A DNA stretch of 64,000 nt from Pseudomonas viridiflava (lineage in GTDB: Bacteria > Pseudomonadota > Gammaproteobacteria > Pseudomonadales > Pseudomonadaceae): NCBI RefSeq assembly GCF_900582625.1, contig NZ_UTIQ01000084.1, forward strand, positions 1 to 64,000, written 5' to 3'. The notes beneath the pieces were generated by a model. That model worked only from the letters and a program-made list of their open reading frames with translations. It was not told where the DNA came from and made no database searches. The position numbers and the translations under genes were made by a program. Below are positions 28,050-36,562 of the stretch, in pieces; position 1 is the first letter of the stretch; the number at the start of each line of letters is the position of its first letter.

Positions 28050-29586
28050 CACACACGCCCCCACCGTGGTGTTCGGCGCCCAACCGCTGAGCATTGAGCA
28101 GGTGGTCAACCTGGCCGAACAACGCAGCCCCACCGCCCTGCAAAGCGACAGCGAATTCCGCCAGCGCATCGCCAAAGGCGCGCAGTTTCTCGACTCGTTG
28201 CTCGACAAAGAAGGGGTGATCTACGGCGTAACCACCGGCTACGGCGACTCCTGCGTGGTGGCGGTGCCGTTGGAACACGTTGAGGCCTTGCCGCAACACC
28301 TGTTCACCTTCCACGGCTGCGGCCTGGGCAAATTGCTCGACCCGGTCGCCACACGCGCGGTGCTGGCGGCGCGGTTGCAGTCGCTGTGCCAGGGCGTGTC
28401 CGGCGTGCGCATCGAATTGCTGGAACGCCTGCAAGCCTTCCTCGATCACGACGTGCTGCCGCTGATTCCGGAAGAAGGCTCGGTGGGCGCCAGCGGCGAC
28501 CTGACGCCGCTTTCCTACGTGGCCGCGACCCTCACCGGCGAGCGCGACGTGTTGTTCCGCGGTGAAGTGCGCAGCGCCGCCGAGGTGCATGCCGAGCTCG
28601 ACTGGCAGCCGCTGACCCTGCGCCCCAAAGAAGCCCTGGCCTTGATGAACGGCACCGCCGTGATGACCGGCCTCGCCTGCCTGGCCTATTCGCGCGCCGA
28701 CTACCTGCTGCAATTGGCCACGCGCATCACCGCCCTTAATGTGGTGGCGCTGCAAGGCAACCCGGAACACTTCGACGAGCGCCTGTTTGCCGCCAAGCCG
28801 CACCCGGGGCAAACGCAAGTCGCCGCCTGGCTGCGCAAAGACCTGGCCATCGACGCCCCCACCGCGCCGTTGCATCGTCTGCAAGACCGCTACTCCCTGC
28901 GCTGTGCGCCCCATGTGCTCGGCGTGTTGGCCGACAGCCTGGGTTGGTTGCGCCAGTTCATCGAAATTGAGCTGAACAGCGCCAACGACAACCCGATCAT
29001 CGACGCCGAGGCCGAGCGCGTGCTGCACGGCGGGCACTTCTATGGCGGGCACATCGCCTTTGCCATGGACGGTCTGAAAAACCTGGTGGCCAACGTCGCC
29101 GACCTGCTCGACCGTCAGCTCGCGCTGTTGGTCGATACCCGTTACAACCACGGCCTGCCCAGTAACTTGTCCGGCGCGCCGGCGCACACCGCCATGATTA
29201 ACCACGGCTTCAAAGCCGTGCAGATAGGCGCCAGTGCCTGGACCGCCGAAGCGCTGAAAAACAGCATGCCGGCCAGCGTGTTCTCGCGTTCCACCGAATG
29301 CCATAACCAAGACAAAGTCAGCATGGGCACCATCGCCGCACGCGACGCCCTGCGCAGCCTTGAGCTGACCGAGCAAGTGGCCGCCGCCACCTTGATCGCC
29401 GCCAACCAGGGCGTGTGGCTGCGTGGCCACGAGCAAGATGCCCGGCCGCTGCCACCGTCGCTCGCCGCCATGCACCAGCAACTGGGCGAAGACTTCCCGC
29501 CGGTAATCGAAGACCGCGCCCTGGAACGCGAACTGCGCCTGTGCCTGACGCGCATCCGCAGCCGCCATTGGAGCCTGTATGCGTAG
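28042..29586 (+). CDS. MIO-type aromatic amino acid ammonia-lyase (HAL/PAL/TAL family)
   Basis: This 514-aa enzyme has the self-cyclising Ala150-Ser151-Gly152 triad that forms the MIO cofactor ('SVGASGDLTPLS'), the catalytic tyrosine in 'YGVTTGYGD' and the 'NxxxDNP' motif ('NSANDNPIID'). It would remove ammonia from His, Phe or Tyr. The substrate-selecting pair aligns as Phe90-His91, in contrast to Ser-His of histidase, His-Leu of TAL and Phe-Leu of PAL. The cluster context suggests it makes the aromatic starter acid (cinnamate or coumarate), an inference. Overlaps its neighbours by 8 bases on both sides. Confidence 0.9.
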   Translation: MTSTHAPTVVFGAQPLSIEQVVNLAEQRSPTALQSDSEFRQRIAKGAQFLDSLLDKEGVIYGVTTGYGDSCVVAVPLEHVEALPQHLFTFHGCGLGKLLDPVATRAVLAARLQSLCQGVSGVRIELLERLQAFLDHDVLPLIPEEGSVGASGDLTPLSYVAATLTGERDVLFRGEVRSAAEVHAELDWQPLTLRPKEALALMNGTAVMTGLACLAYSRADYLLQLATRITALNVVALQGNPEHFDERLFAAKPHPGQTQVAAWLRKDLAIDAPTAPLHRLQDRYSLRCAPHVLGVLADSLGWLRQFIEIELNSANDNPIIDAEAERVLHGGHFYGGHIAFAMDGLKNLVANVADLLDRQLALLVDTRYNHGLPSNLSGAPAHTAMINHGFKAVQIGASAWTAEALKNSMPASVFSRSTECHNQDKVSMGTIAARDALRSLELTEQVAAATLIAANQGVWLRGHEQDARPLPPSLAAMHQQLGEDFPPVIEDRALERELRLCLTRIRSRHWSLYA

Positions 29587-30004
29587 CCATGGCGTGATCC
29601 AAACCGAAATCGAAGTGGTGGTGCCGTTTTTCGACGTCGACATGATGGAAATCGTCTGGCACGGCCACTACGTCAAATACCTCGAAGTGGCGCGTTGCGC
29701 GCTGCTCGACAAGATCGGCCACAACTACGCCAACATGCGCGAGGCCGGTTACGCCTGGCCCATCATCGACCTGCAACTGCGCTACATGCGCGGTGCCAAG
29801 TTCGGTCAGCGCCTGATCGTGCGCGCCGATCTGGTGGAGTGGGAAAACCGCCTGAAGATCAATTACCTGATCAGCGACGCCGCCACCGGCGAGCGCATGA
29901 CCCGCGCCAGCAGCGTGCAGGTGGCGGTGGAAATCGCCAGCCTGGAAATGCAACTGGCCTCCCCTGCCGTATTCGTTCAGGCCGTCGAGCGCGCCATCGC
30001 ATGA
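29579..30004 (+). CDS. 4HBT/YbgC-type acyl thioesterase (aryl-polyene cluster)
   Basis: This 141-aa hotdog thioesterase has the signature 'FDVDMMEIVWHGHYVKYLE' with the presumed catalytic Asp21. It likely removes misprimed or finished chains from the ACP. The start overlaps the lyase gene and the stop overlaps the LolA-like gene start by 4 bases. Confidence 0.88.
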   Translation: MRSHGVIQTEIEVVVPFFDVDMMEIVWHGHYVKYLEVARCALLDKIGHNYANMREAGYAWPIIDLQLRYMRGAKFGQRLIVRADLVEWENRLKINYLISDAATGERMTRASSVQVAVEIASLEMQLASPAVFVQAVERAIA

Positions 30005-30594
30005 AGCGCTTTCTTGCCGTGCTGTTGAGCGTGGCGCTGGCGCCGCTGGCCCACGCCTTCGACCTCGACCAACTGGCCGCGCAACTGGCCAAGCCCGCCG
30101 TGGTGCGCGGCCCGTTCGTGCAGGAAAAACACCTGCGCGCGCTGCCCAAGCCGCTGACCAGCACCGGCCAGTTCGTGCTCAGCAAAGACCTCGATTTGCT
30201 CTGGCAACTGCAAACGCCGCTGCAACAGGAATACCGCATCGACGGCAGCGGCATCGCCAAGCGCACGCCACAAGGTTGGCAGCCCGTGGCACAGCAAAGC
30301 GCCAGCGCCCAGCAAAACCGTCTGTTTCTGGCCGTGCTCAAGGGCGACAGCAGCGGCTTGCGCCAGGACTTCGACTTGAAACTGAGCGGCGACGCCAGCG
30401 CCTGGACGCTGGACCTGACGCCGCGCAGCCTGATGCTCAAGCAAATTTTCAGCGCCATTCAGATTCAGGGCGGCGAGCAAGTGGCGCGCATCGAACTGCG
30501 CGAAACCCAGGGCGACAGCACGGTGCTGCGCCTGACCGAGAGCCAGGCCAGCAGCCAGCTCAGCGACACGGACCGTCATGCTTTCGCGGATTGA
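30001..30594 (+). CDS. LolA-like periplasmic carrier (aryl-polyene cluster)
   Basis: This 197-aa protein has a signal peptide (residues 1-19, ending AHA-F) and a beta-rich LolA-type fold ('FVQEKHLRALPKPLTSTG', 'LDLLWQLQTPLQQEYRI'). LolA proteins shield lipids while crossing the periplasm, so it may carry the lipid-anchored polyene to the outer membrane. The start ATG is at 30001 in an ATGA overlap; the longer open frame before it belongs to another reading frame of the thioesterase gene. Confidence 0.87.
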   Translation: MKRFLAVLLSVALAPLAHAFDLDQLAAQLAKPAVVRGPFVQEKHLRALPKPLTSTGQFVLSKDLDLLWQLQTPLQQEYRIDGSGIAKRTPQGWQPVAQQSASAQQNRLFLAVLKGDSSGLRQDFDLKLSGDASAWTLDLTPRSLMLKQIFSAIQIQGGEQVARIELRETQGDSTVLRLTESQASSQLSDTDRHAFAD

Positions 30595-32914
30595 TCACTG
30601 GGGGCCTCGGCTCTTTACCGTCGCGCTGCTGGCGCTGCTGGCCGTGGCCGCCTGGCAGTGGCGCGGCGGTGCGCCGATTTCCGCGAACCTGTTGGAATTG
30701 GTGCCCAGCGATACGCCAGATGCGCTCGAACAGCGCGCGGAAAAAATTATCCAGGAGCCGCTGAACCGCGAGTTGGTGGTGCTGATCAGCTTTCCCGACC
30801 GGCAGAAAGCCCTGAGCCAAGCGGCCGCCATCGGCCAGCAATGGCAGCAGGAAAAACTCTTCGAAAAAGTGCAGTGGGACGTCAGCTACGACCTCGCCCA
30901 GGTGCGCCAGCAAGTGCTCGACAACCGTCTGGCCCTGCTCAGCAATGAAGACCGGCAACTGCTCCAGCAAGACCCGCGCGCCTTCCTCGAGCGCCGCGTG
31001 CAGGATTTATTCGACCCGTTCCGCAGCCAGGGGCTGATCGCCACCGAGCAGGATTGGCTGGGCCTTGGCGCCCTGATCGAGAAAAAGCTGCCGCGTGCCC
31101 ACAACGTGCAGGTCGATCTGAGCGGCGCACTGCTGGCCGAAAGTGACGGCAAAACCTGGGCGCTGCTGCGCGCGCGCACCCGTGGCGATGCCTTCGATGG
31201 CAACCTGCCGTTGGCCGTGGAAACCTTGGTAGCCAGCGCCCGCGCCGAGGTGCAAGGGCAAGGCGGCGAGCTACTCGCCACCAGCGGCCTGCTGTACTCG
31301 GCCCACGGCCAGCGTCAGGCCACCCGCGAAATCAGCTTTATGGGCAGCGTGTCGAGCATTGGCGCCTTGCTGCTGATCCTGGTCGCCTTCCGCCGCTTGC
31401 GCGTGCTGGTGGCGCTGCTGCCCGCCGCCCTCGGCGTGCTCGCCGGTCTTACTGCGTGCGTTGCCGTGTTCGGGCAAATTCACGTCCTGACGCTGGTGCT
31501 CGGTGCCAGCCTGATTGGCGTCGCCATCGACTACCCGCTGCACCTGCTGTCCAAAAGCTGGACGCTGCAACCGTGGAACAGCTGGCAAGCGTTACGCGCC
31601 ACGTTCCTCGGCCTGACCCTGGGCCTGGCCACCAACGTGATCGGCTACCTGGCGCTGGCGTTCACGCCGTTCCCGGCGTTGAGCCAGGTGGCGATTTTTT
31701 CCTCGGCGGGCCTGCTGGGTTCGTACCTGTGTGCGGTGTGCCTGTTGCCGACCTTGCTCGGCAAAGGGCCGATCGTGCCGTGGGCCAAACCCTATGGCCT
31801 GGCAACGCGTTTGCTGGCTTGGCGTCGGCGCTTGCTGTCGCGTATCGGCACGCCGTGGCTGCTGCTGATCTTCGTGCTGTTTTGCGCGGGCGGTGTGCTG
31901 CAACTGCAGCACAAGGACGATCTGCGCCAATGGGCGAGCACGCCACCGCAGCTGCTGGAACAGTCGCAGGCAATCAGCAAGATCATTGGCTTTCAGCCCA
32001 CCAGCCAGTTCTATCTGGTGCGCGGCAAAGACGAAGAACAACTGCTGCAACGCCAACAGGTGCTTGGCCAGCGCCTCGACGCGCTGATTGCTGACGGCAA
32101 ACTGAAAAGCTACATGGCCCTCAGCCAACTGGTGGCGCCGGCCTCGGAGCAAAACAGCCTGCGCGCCTCGCTCAGCGCCGTGCCGGCCAACAGCGCGGCC
32201 TTGCAAGCGCTTGGCGTTACGCCGCAGCAGGTCGAAGCCGAAGTACGGCAACTGCGAGCCCTGTCCAACCGCAGCATTGAACAAGCCTTGGCCGGCACAC
32301 TTGGCGAGCCGTGGCGCACGCTGTGGCTGGGGCCGACCGGCGAAGGCGAAGTGGCTGGCTTGGTGAGCTTGCAAGGCTTGAGCAACGCCGACCTGCTGGT
32401 TGCCCAAGCCGACGGTTTGCCTGGGGTGAAACTGATCGACCGCCTCGGGCAGCTCAATCGTCTGTTCGCCGCCACGCAAATCAGCGCGGCAGAACTGAAG
32501 TTGGCCTCGTGCCTGCTGATTTTCGCCCTGCTCTGCCTGCCCTTTGGCCCACGCGGCGCGGCGCGAGTGCTGGCGGTGTCGCTGTTGGCGGCGCTGGCCA
32601 GCCTGGCGAGTTTGGGTTGGCTGGGGCAGCCGCTGACCTTGTTCAGCCTGTTCGGCTTGCTGCTGGTGACGGCCATTGGCGTGGACTACGCCATCATCAT
32701 GCGCGAGCGGGTCGGCGGCGAAGCCACCAGTTTGCTGGGCACCTTGATGTCGGCGCTGACCACCTGGCTGTCGTTCGGCCTGCTGGCCGTGTCGAGCACG
32801 CCAGCGGTGAGTAACTTCGGTCTGACTATCACCATCGGCCTGGCCTTCAGCTTTTTGCTTTCGCCCTGGGCCGGCGAACCGCACAGCCCCGCGCACAAGG
32901 AGCTGGCGTCATGA
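30578..32914 (+). CDS. MMPL-family exporter (aryl-polyene cluster)
   Basis: This 778-aa RND/MMPL transporter has two periplasmic domains, each after a first membrane helix, and two bundles of five hydrophobic helices (about 245-420 and 630-775). 'GVAIDYPLHLL' and 'AIGVDYAIIMRERV' carry the aspartates typical of the proton relay. It likely extracts the polyene or its lipid precursor from the inner membrane and delivers it to the LolA-like carrier. It overlaps both neighbours. Confidence 0.9.
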   Translation: MLSRIDHWGPRLFTVALLALLAVAAWQWRGGAPISANLLELVPSDTPDALEQRAEKIIQEPLNRELVVLISFPDRQKALSQAAAIGQQWQQEKLFEKVQWDVSYDLAQVRQQVLDNRLALLSNEDRQLLQQDPRAFLERRVQDLFDPFRSQGLIATEQDWLGLGALIEKKLPRAHNVQVDLSGALLAESDGKTWALLRARTRGDAFDGNLPLAVETLVASARAEVQGQGGELLATSGLLYSAHGQRQATREISFMGSVSSIGALLLILVAFRRLRVLVALLPAALGVLAGLTACVAVFGQIHVLTLVLGASLIGVAIDYPLHLLSKSWTLQPWNSWQALRATFLGLTLGLATNVIGYLALAFTPFPALSQVAIFSSAGLLGSYLCAVCLLPTLLGKGPIVPWAKPYGLATRLLAWRRRLLSRIGTPWLLLIFVLFCAGGVLQLQHKDDLRQWASTPPQLLEQSQAISKIIGFQPTSQFYLVRGKDEEQLLQRQQVLGQRLDALIADGKLKSYMALSQLVAPASEQNSLRASLSAVPANSAALQALGVTPQQVEAEVRQLRALSNRSIEQALAGTLGEPWRTLWLGPTGEGEVAGLVSLQGLSNADLLVAQADGLPGVKLIDRLGQLNRLFAATQISAAELKLASCLLIFALLCLPFGPRGAARVLAVSLLAALASLASLGWLGQPLTLFSLFGLLLVTAIGVDYAIIMRERVGGEATSLLGTLMSALTTWLSFGLLAVSSTPAVSNFGLTITIGLAFSFLLSPWAGEPHSPAHKELAS

Positions 32915-34077
32915 TGGTGATTCTGTTCTGGCTACTGGCCTTGGCCTTGTTCGGCGGCGTCGCGCTGCTGGGGCGCCAACGGGTGATTCCCATCGTCGGC
33001 CAATTGCTGGTCGCCAGCCTGGCGATTCCGTTGTTGCTGTTGGCGTGGGTTGAACCGAACTGGCAACTCAGCGCCAAGGACCTGCTGGCGCCGACCTGGC
33101 TGAGCCTGCTGTACAACCTGAGTTTCGCCCTGCTGCTGGGTTACATCCTCAGCGATGTGGTGGACCTTCACGTCAGCAGCGCCAGCCTGAAGATCGCCCT
33201 GCCCAGTTTCGCCGTGCCACTGCTGGCCGGCATCGCCGCCGCGCTGTGGCTGCTGCCGGACACAGGCGGTTGGCTGAGCGCGGTGGGCATCGGCTTGCTG
33301 TTTTCCATCACCGCGATTCCGGTGTTGTTTCTGTATTTGCAAAACATCGGCTACCCGCCCGACGGCATCAAGCGTCTGCTGCACGCGGCGATTCTGATGG
33401 ACCTGATGTGCTGGAGCCTGTTCGGTCTGGCCCAGGGCAGCGCCGACCCGCAGACCTTGCTTTTGCCGCTAATGGCCGCCGGTTTGCCGCTGCTGTTGAA
33501 CAAGGTGTTAGGCCTTCGCCATGCGCTGTTTTACAGCCTGCCGTTCTTCGCCCTGATGCTGGTGTTTCAACACTTCAAACTGAACGCACTGGTGTTTGGC
33601 ATCGGCTACATGCTGTGCCTGGCCTGGCTGAAACAACCGTTCGCCCTGCCGCTGCCCGCCGCGCAGTGGAAGTGGCTGCTCAATGGCCTGGCCATTCCGC
33701 TGATTCTGACCTGCGGCGTACTGCGGGTAGATTTCCACGGCATCGGCGCCAGCTATTCCTGGCTGCACCTTGGCGCGCTGCTGGCGCTGCCAGTGGTGAG
33801 CAAATTGCTCGGCAGTTGGCTCGGTTTGCACTGGGCCATGCCCGGCGCCAGCCACCGGCTGAAATGGTCGGAAAGTGTGCTGCTGAATATTCGCGGCCTG
33901 ACCGAAGTGGTGTTTCTCAATCTGCTGCTGCAACTGCACCTGATCGACGCCCTGACCTATTTCAGCCTACTGCTGATGAGCTTGTTTTCTACCTTGCTGC
34001 CCGCCCTGTTGGGCGTGGGCAAATCCCGAATTTCTTCGCAACAGTCCGCCACAAGGAGTCCCCATGGTGTCGCTTGA
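32911..34077 (+). CDS. CPA2-antiporter-like polytopic membrane protein
   Basis: This 388-aa protein has 11-13 hydrophobic segments and no extramembrane domain. Near the C-terminus 'LLNIRGLTEVVFLNLLLQL' resembles the 'NxRGLxELVVLNIGL' motif of CPA2 Na+/H+ antiporters. No KTN or TrkA domain follows. Inside a pigment cluster it may energise export or move an intermediate, but this is inference; I am sure only of the antiporter-like fold. Start codon overlaps the exporter stop by 4 bases. Confidence 0.7.
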   Translation: MMVILFWLLALALFGGVALLGRQRVIPIVGQLLVASLAIPLLLLAWVEPNWQLSAKDLLAPTWLSLLYNLSFALLLGYILSDVVDLHVSSASLKIALPSFAVPLLAGIAAALWLLPDTGGWLSAVGIGLLFSITAIPVLFLYLQNIGYPPDGIKRLLHAAILMDLMCWSLFGLAQGSADPQTLLLPLMAAGLPLLLNKVLGLRHALFYSLPFFALMLVFQHFKLNALVFGIGYMLCLAWLKQPFALPLPAAQWKWLLNGLAIPLILTCGVLRVDFHGIGASYSWLHLGALLALPVVSKLLGSWLGLHWAMPGASHRLKWSESVLLNIRGLTEVVFLNLLLQLHLIDALTYFSLLLMSLFSTLLPALLGVGKSRISSQQSATRSPHGVA

Positions 34078-35302
34078 ATTGGAACAGCGCCGCGTACTGG
34101 TCATCGGCGCAGGCCCGTCCGGCGCTATCGCCGCGGCTCTGCTGAAACGCAACGGGCATGACGTGCTGATCATCGAGCGTCAGCAATTCCCGCGTTTTAC
34201 CATCGGCGAAAGTCTGCTGTCCCATTGTCTGGATTTCGTCGAAGAAGCCGGAATGCTTGAAGCCGTCGAAGCCGCTGGCTTCCAGCGCAAGAACGGCGCC
34301 GCGTTTGCCTGGGGCGAGCGCCGCACGCATTTTGATTTCCGCGAAAAATTCACCGACGGCAAGGGCTGGACCTTCCAGGTGCAGCGCGCCACGTTCGACA
34401 AATTGCTAGCCGATCAGGCCGAGCTGCAAGGCGTGGAAATCCGTTACGAAGAAGAAATCATCGCCACCGACTTTTCCGCCAAGCCGATTGCCACCGTGCG
34501 CCGCCTGGACGGCAGCGAATACCGCGTGCAAGCCGACTTCGTGCTCGACGCCAGCGGTTACGGCCGCGTGCTGCCGCGCTTGCTCGACCTGGAAGCGCCG
34601 TCGGCCTTCCCGGTGCGCCAGGCCTTGTTTACCCACATCGAAGACCGCATCGACGATACGACTTTCGACCGCGAGAAAATCCTCGTCACCACCCACCCGA
34701 CCATGCGTGACGTGTGGTTCTGGCTGATCCCGTTCAGCAACGGCCGCTGCTCCATGGGCGTGGTGGCGTCCAGCGAGCGCTACGAGGGTCGTCCAGAGGA
34801 TATGGAAGCGGCGCTGCGCAGTTTTATCGAGGAAACCCCAAGCCTGGGCAACCTGATTAAAAACGCCCAGTGGGACACCCCGGTGCGCAGCCTCGGCGGC
34901 TACTCGGCCAACGTTAAGACTCTGCACGGCCCAGGCTTTGCGCTGCTGGGCAACGCGGCAGAATTCCTCGACCCGGTGTTCTCCTCCGGCGTCACTATCG
35001 CCATGCGTTCGGCGAGCATGGCGGCCGGCTTGCTCAACCGTCAGTTGAACGGTGAAACGGTGGACTGGCAAAGCGAGTTCGCCGCGCCGCTCAAGCGTGG
35101 GGTGGATGCGTTCCGCGCCTATGTCGAAGGCTGGTACGACGAGAGCTTCCAAAACGTGATCTACCACCCCGCCGCCGCCCCGGAAATTCGCGGCATGATC
35201 TGCTCGATTCTGGCCGGCTACGCCTGGGACCTGAAAAACCCCTACGTCGCCGAGCCCAAGCGCCGCCTGCGTGTGCTGGCCGAGCTGTGCGCCACCGCGT
35301 AA
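34064..35302 (+). CDS. Flavin-dependent halogenase-like oxidoreductase
   Basis: This 412-aa FAD enzyme has the dinucleotide motif 'VLVIGAGPSGAIAAALL' (residues 11-27), 'GESLL', the halogenase signature W-x-W-x-I-P as WFWLIP (218-223), the lysine expected to bind hypohalous acid (Lys76 in FQRKNGAAFAWG) and F-x2-P-x2-S-x-G (301-309). These are marks of flavin-dependent halogenases rather than plain monooxygenases. It could halogenate the aromatic head group, as in brominated xanthomonadins; a reductase partner is not encoded nearby. Overlaps the previous gene by 14 bases. Confidence 0.82.
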   Translation: MVSLELEQRRVLVIGAGPSGAIAAALLKRNGHDVLIIERQQFPRFTIGESLLSHCLDFVEEAGMLEAVEAAGFQRKNGAAFAWGERRTHFDFREKFTDGKGWTFQVQRATFDKLLADQAELQGVEIRYEEEIIATDFSAKPIATVRRLDGSEYRVQADFVLDASGYGRVLPRLLDLEAPSAFPVRQALFTHIEDRIDDTTFDREKILVTTHPTMRDVWFWLIPFSNGRCSMGVVASSERYEGRPEDMEAALRSFIEETPSLGNLIKNAQWDTPVRSLGGYSANVKTLHGPGFALLGNAAEFLDPVFSSGVTIAMRSASMAAGLLNRQLNGETVDWQSEFAAPLKRGVDAFRAYVEGWYDESFQNVIYHPAAAPEIRGMICSILAGYAWDLKNPYVAEPKRRLRVLAELCATA

Positions 35303-35318
35303 CAAGGACGATAAGCCG

Positions 35319-36074
35319 ATGAACGCACCGATCCAGCCGTCGCCGCACAACCCAGCGGGCCGCAACTACGTTGAGGAAACCCGCTTCGGTTTCTGGTTCT
35401 TGCAGAGTCACGTCTGGCAGCACCACGTGCTGCGGGTGGCGATCAACGACCTCAAGGGCCTGCTCGGCCAGGCGCTGCCCAGCGATGCGGTATTGCTGGA
35501 CGCCGGTTGTGGGCAGGGCAAGTCGTTCCGTCTGCTGCAAAACGCGTTTGCCCCGGCGCAGCTGATTGGCCTGGACGCCGACCCGCACAGCCTGACCATG
35601 AGCCGCGCCGAGGCCGAACGTGAAGGCTTGGCGGTTCAATTGCTGAGCAGCGACTGCGCGTCGATTCAGCTGCCGGACGCCAGCGTCGATGTGATTTTCT
35701 GCCACCAGACGTTCCACCATTTGGTGGAACAGGAAGCGGCGCTGGCCGAATTCTGGCGCGTGCTTAAACCCGGCGGCTGGCTGCTGTTTGCCGAGTCGAC
35801 CCGGTACTACATCGACACCTGGGTGATTCGCTGGTTGTTCCGTCACCCCATGCACGTGCAACGCAGCGCCGACGAATACCTGGCCATGCTGCGCGAGCAG
35901 GGTTTCGAGTTCGGCCCGCAGAACGTCTCGTACCCGTACCTGTGGTGGAGCCGTTCCGCCGACTTCGGCTTGCTTGAGCGCTGGAAGCTGGTGAAGCCCA
36001 AAGCCGTGGGCCAGCGCAATGAAACCCTGGTGAACGCCGCCGTGCGCAAACCACTGGCGAGCCACAGCGCATGA
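35319..36074 (+). CDS. SAM-dependent methyltransferase (aryl-polyene cluster)
   Basis: This 251-aa class I methyltransferase has motif I 'LLDAGCGQGKS' and the post-I acid 'GLDADPHSL', then 'VIFCHQTFHHL'. It probably methylates the aromatic ring or its hydroxyl, as head-group modification is common in aryl polyenes. The ATG at 35319 is chosen by an AAGGACG ribosome site. Ends in an ATGA overlap with the lipoprotein gene. Confidence 0.88.
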   Translation: MNAPIQPSPHNPAGRNYVEETRFGFWFLQSHVWQHHVLRVAINDLKGLLGQALPSDAVLLDAGCGQGKSFRLLQNAFAPAQLIGLDADPHSLTMSRAEAEREGLAVQLLSSDCASIQLPDASVDVIFCHQTFHHLVEQEAALAEFWRVLKPGGWLLFAESTRYYIDTWVIRWLFRHPMHVQRSADEYLAMLREQGFEFGPQNVSYPYLWWSRSADFGLLERWKLVKPKAVGQRNETLVNAAVRKPLASHSA

Positions 36075-36562
36075 AACGCTTCCTCGCGCCCCTGCTGCTG
36101 GCTCTGCTGTTGAGCGCCTGTGCCCATCAGGCGCCGCTGCCAGCGCACGCGCCGCGTCTGGACTTGCCGCTGCAATTGCATGTGCAGCGTGAACAGGCCG
36201 GGCAAACCCAGGACTGGTTTCTGGTGCTGCAACAGGAAGGCCCGGCGCTGCGCTGGTCGCTGATCGATCCCATGGGCATTCCTGTGGCGCGCCAACTGCT
36301 GACCGGCAACCAATGGCAGAATGACGGCCTGTTGCCGCCCAACCCTGAGGCGCGCGAGCTGTTTGCTGCCTTGCTGTTTGCCCTGACCCCGGCCGAGCAA
36401 GTGTCCGCTTATTACCCCGAGGCGGATTGGCAGCAACAGGCGCAACAACGCCGCCTGATGGAAGCGGGCGCCGCGCGCTGGCGCGTGGACTACCAGCAAC
36501 CCCTGAATTTTCAGCTCAGTACCCAGACGGGGCTGAGCTACCGCGTCGAGACGTTGCCATGA
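36071..36562 (+). CDS. DUF3261-type lipoprotein (aryl-polyene cluster)
   Basis: This 163-aa protein has a lipobox (LLSAC, Cys17) after a short hydrophobic n-region and then a beta-rich domain. Small lipoproteins of this kind occur in aryl-polyene clusters with the LolA-like and MMPL proteins and resemble LolB-type receivers in the outer membrane. Start and stop both overlap neighbouring genes by 4 bases. Confidence 0.85.
   Translation: MKRFLAPLLLALLLSACAHQAPLPAHAPRLDLPLQLHVQREQAGQTQDWFLVLQQEGPALRWSLIDPMGIPVARQLLTGNQWQNDGLLPPNPEARELFAALLFALTPAEQVSAYYPEADWQQQAQQRRLMEAGAARWRVDYQQPLNFQLSTQTGLSYRVETLP

Noticed and set aside
28015..29643. 542-aa minus-strand frame opposite the ammonia-lyase
   Set aside because: Shadow of high-GC codon use; low-complexity Gln, His and Gly composition and no motif.
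31592..32896. 434-aa minus-strand frame opposite the MMPL exporter
   Set aside because: Glutamine- and arginine-rich shadow frame typical of antisense to a membrane protein gene.
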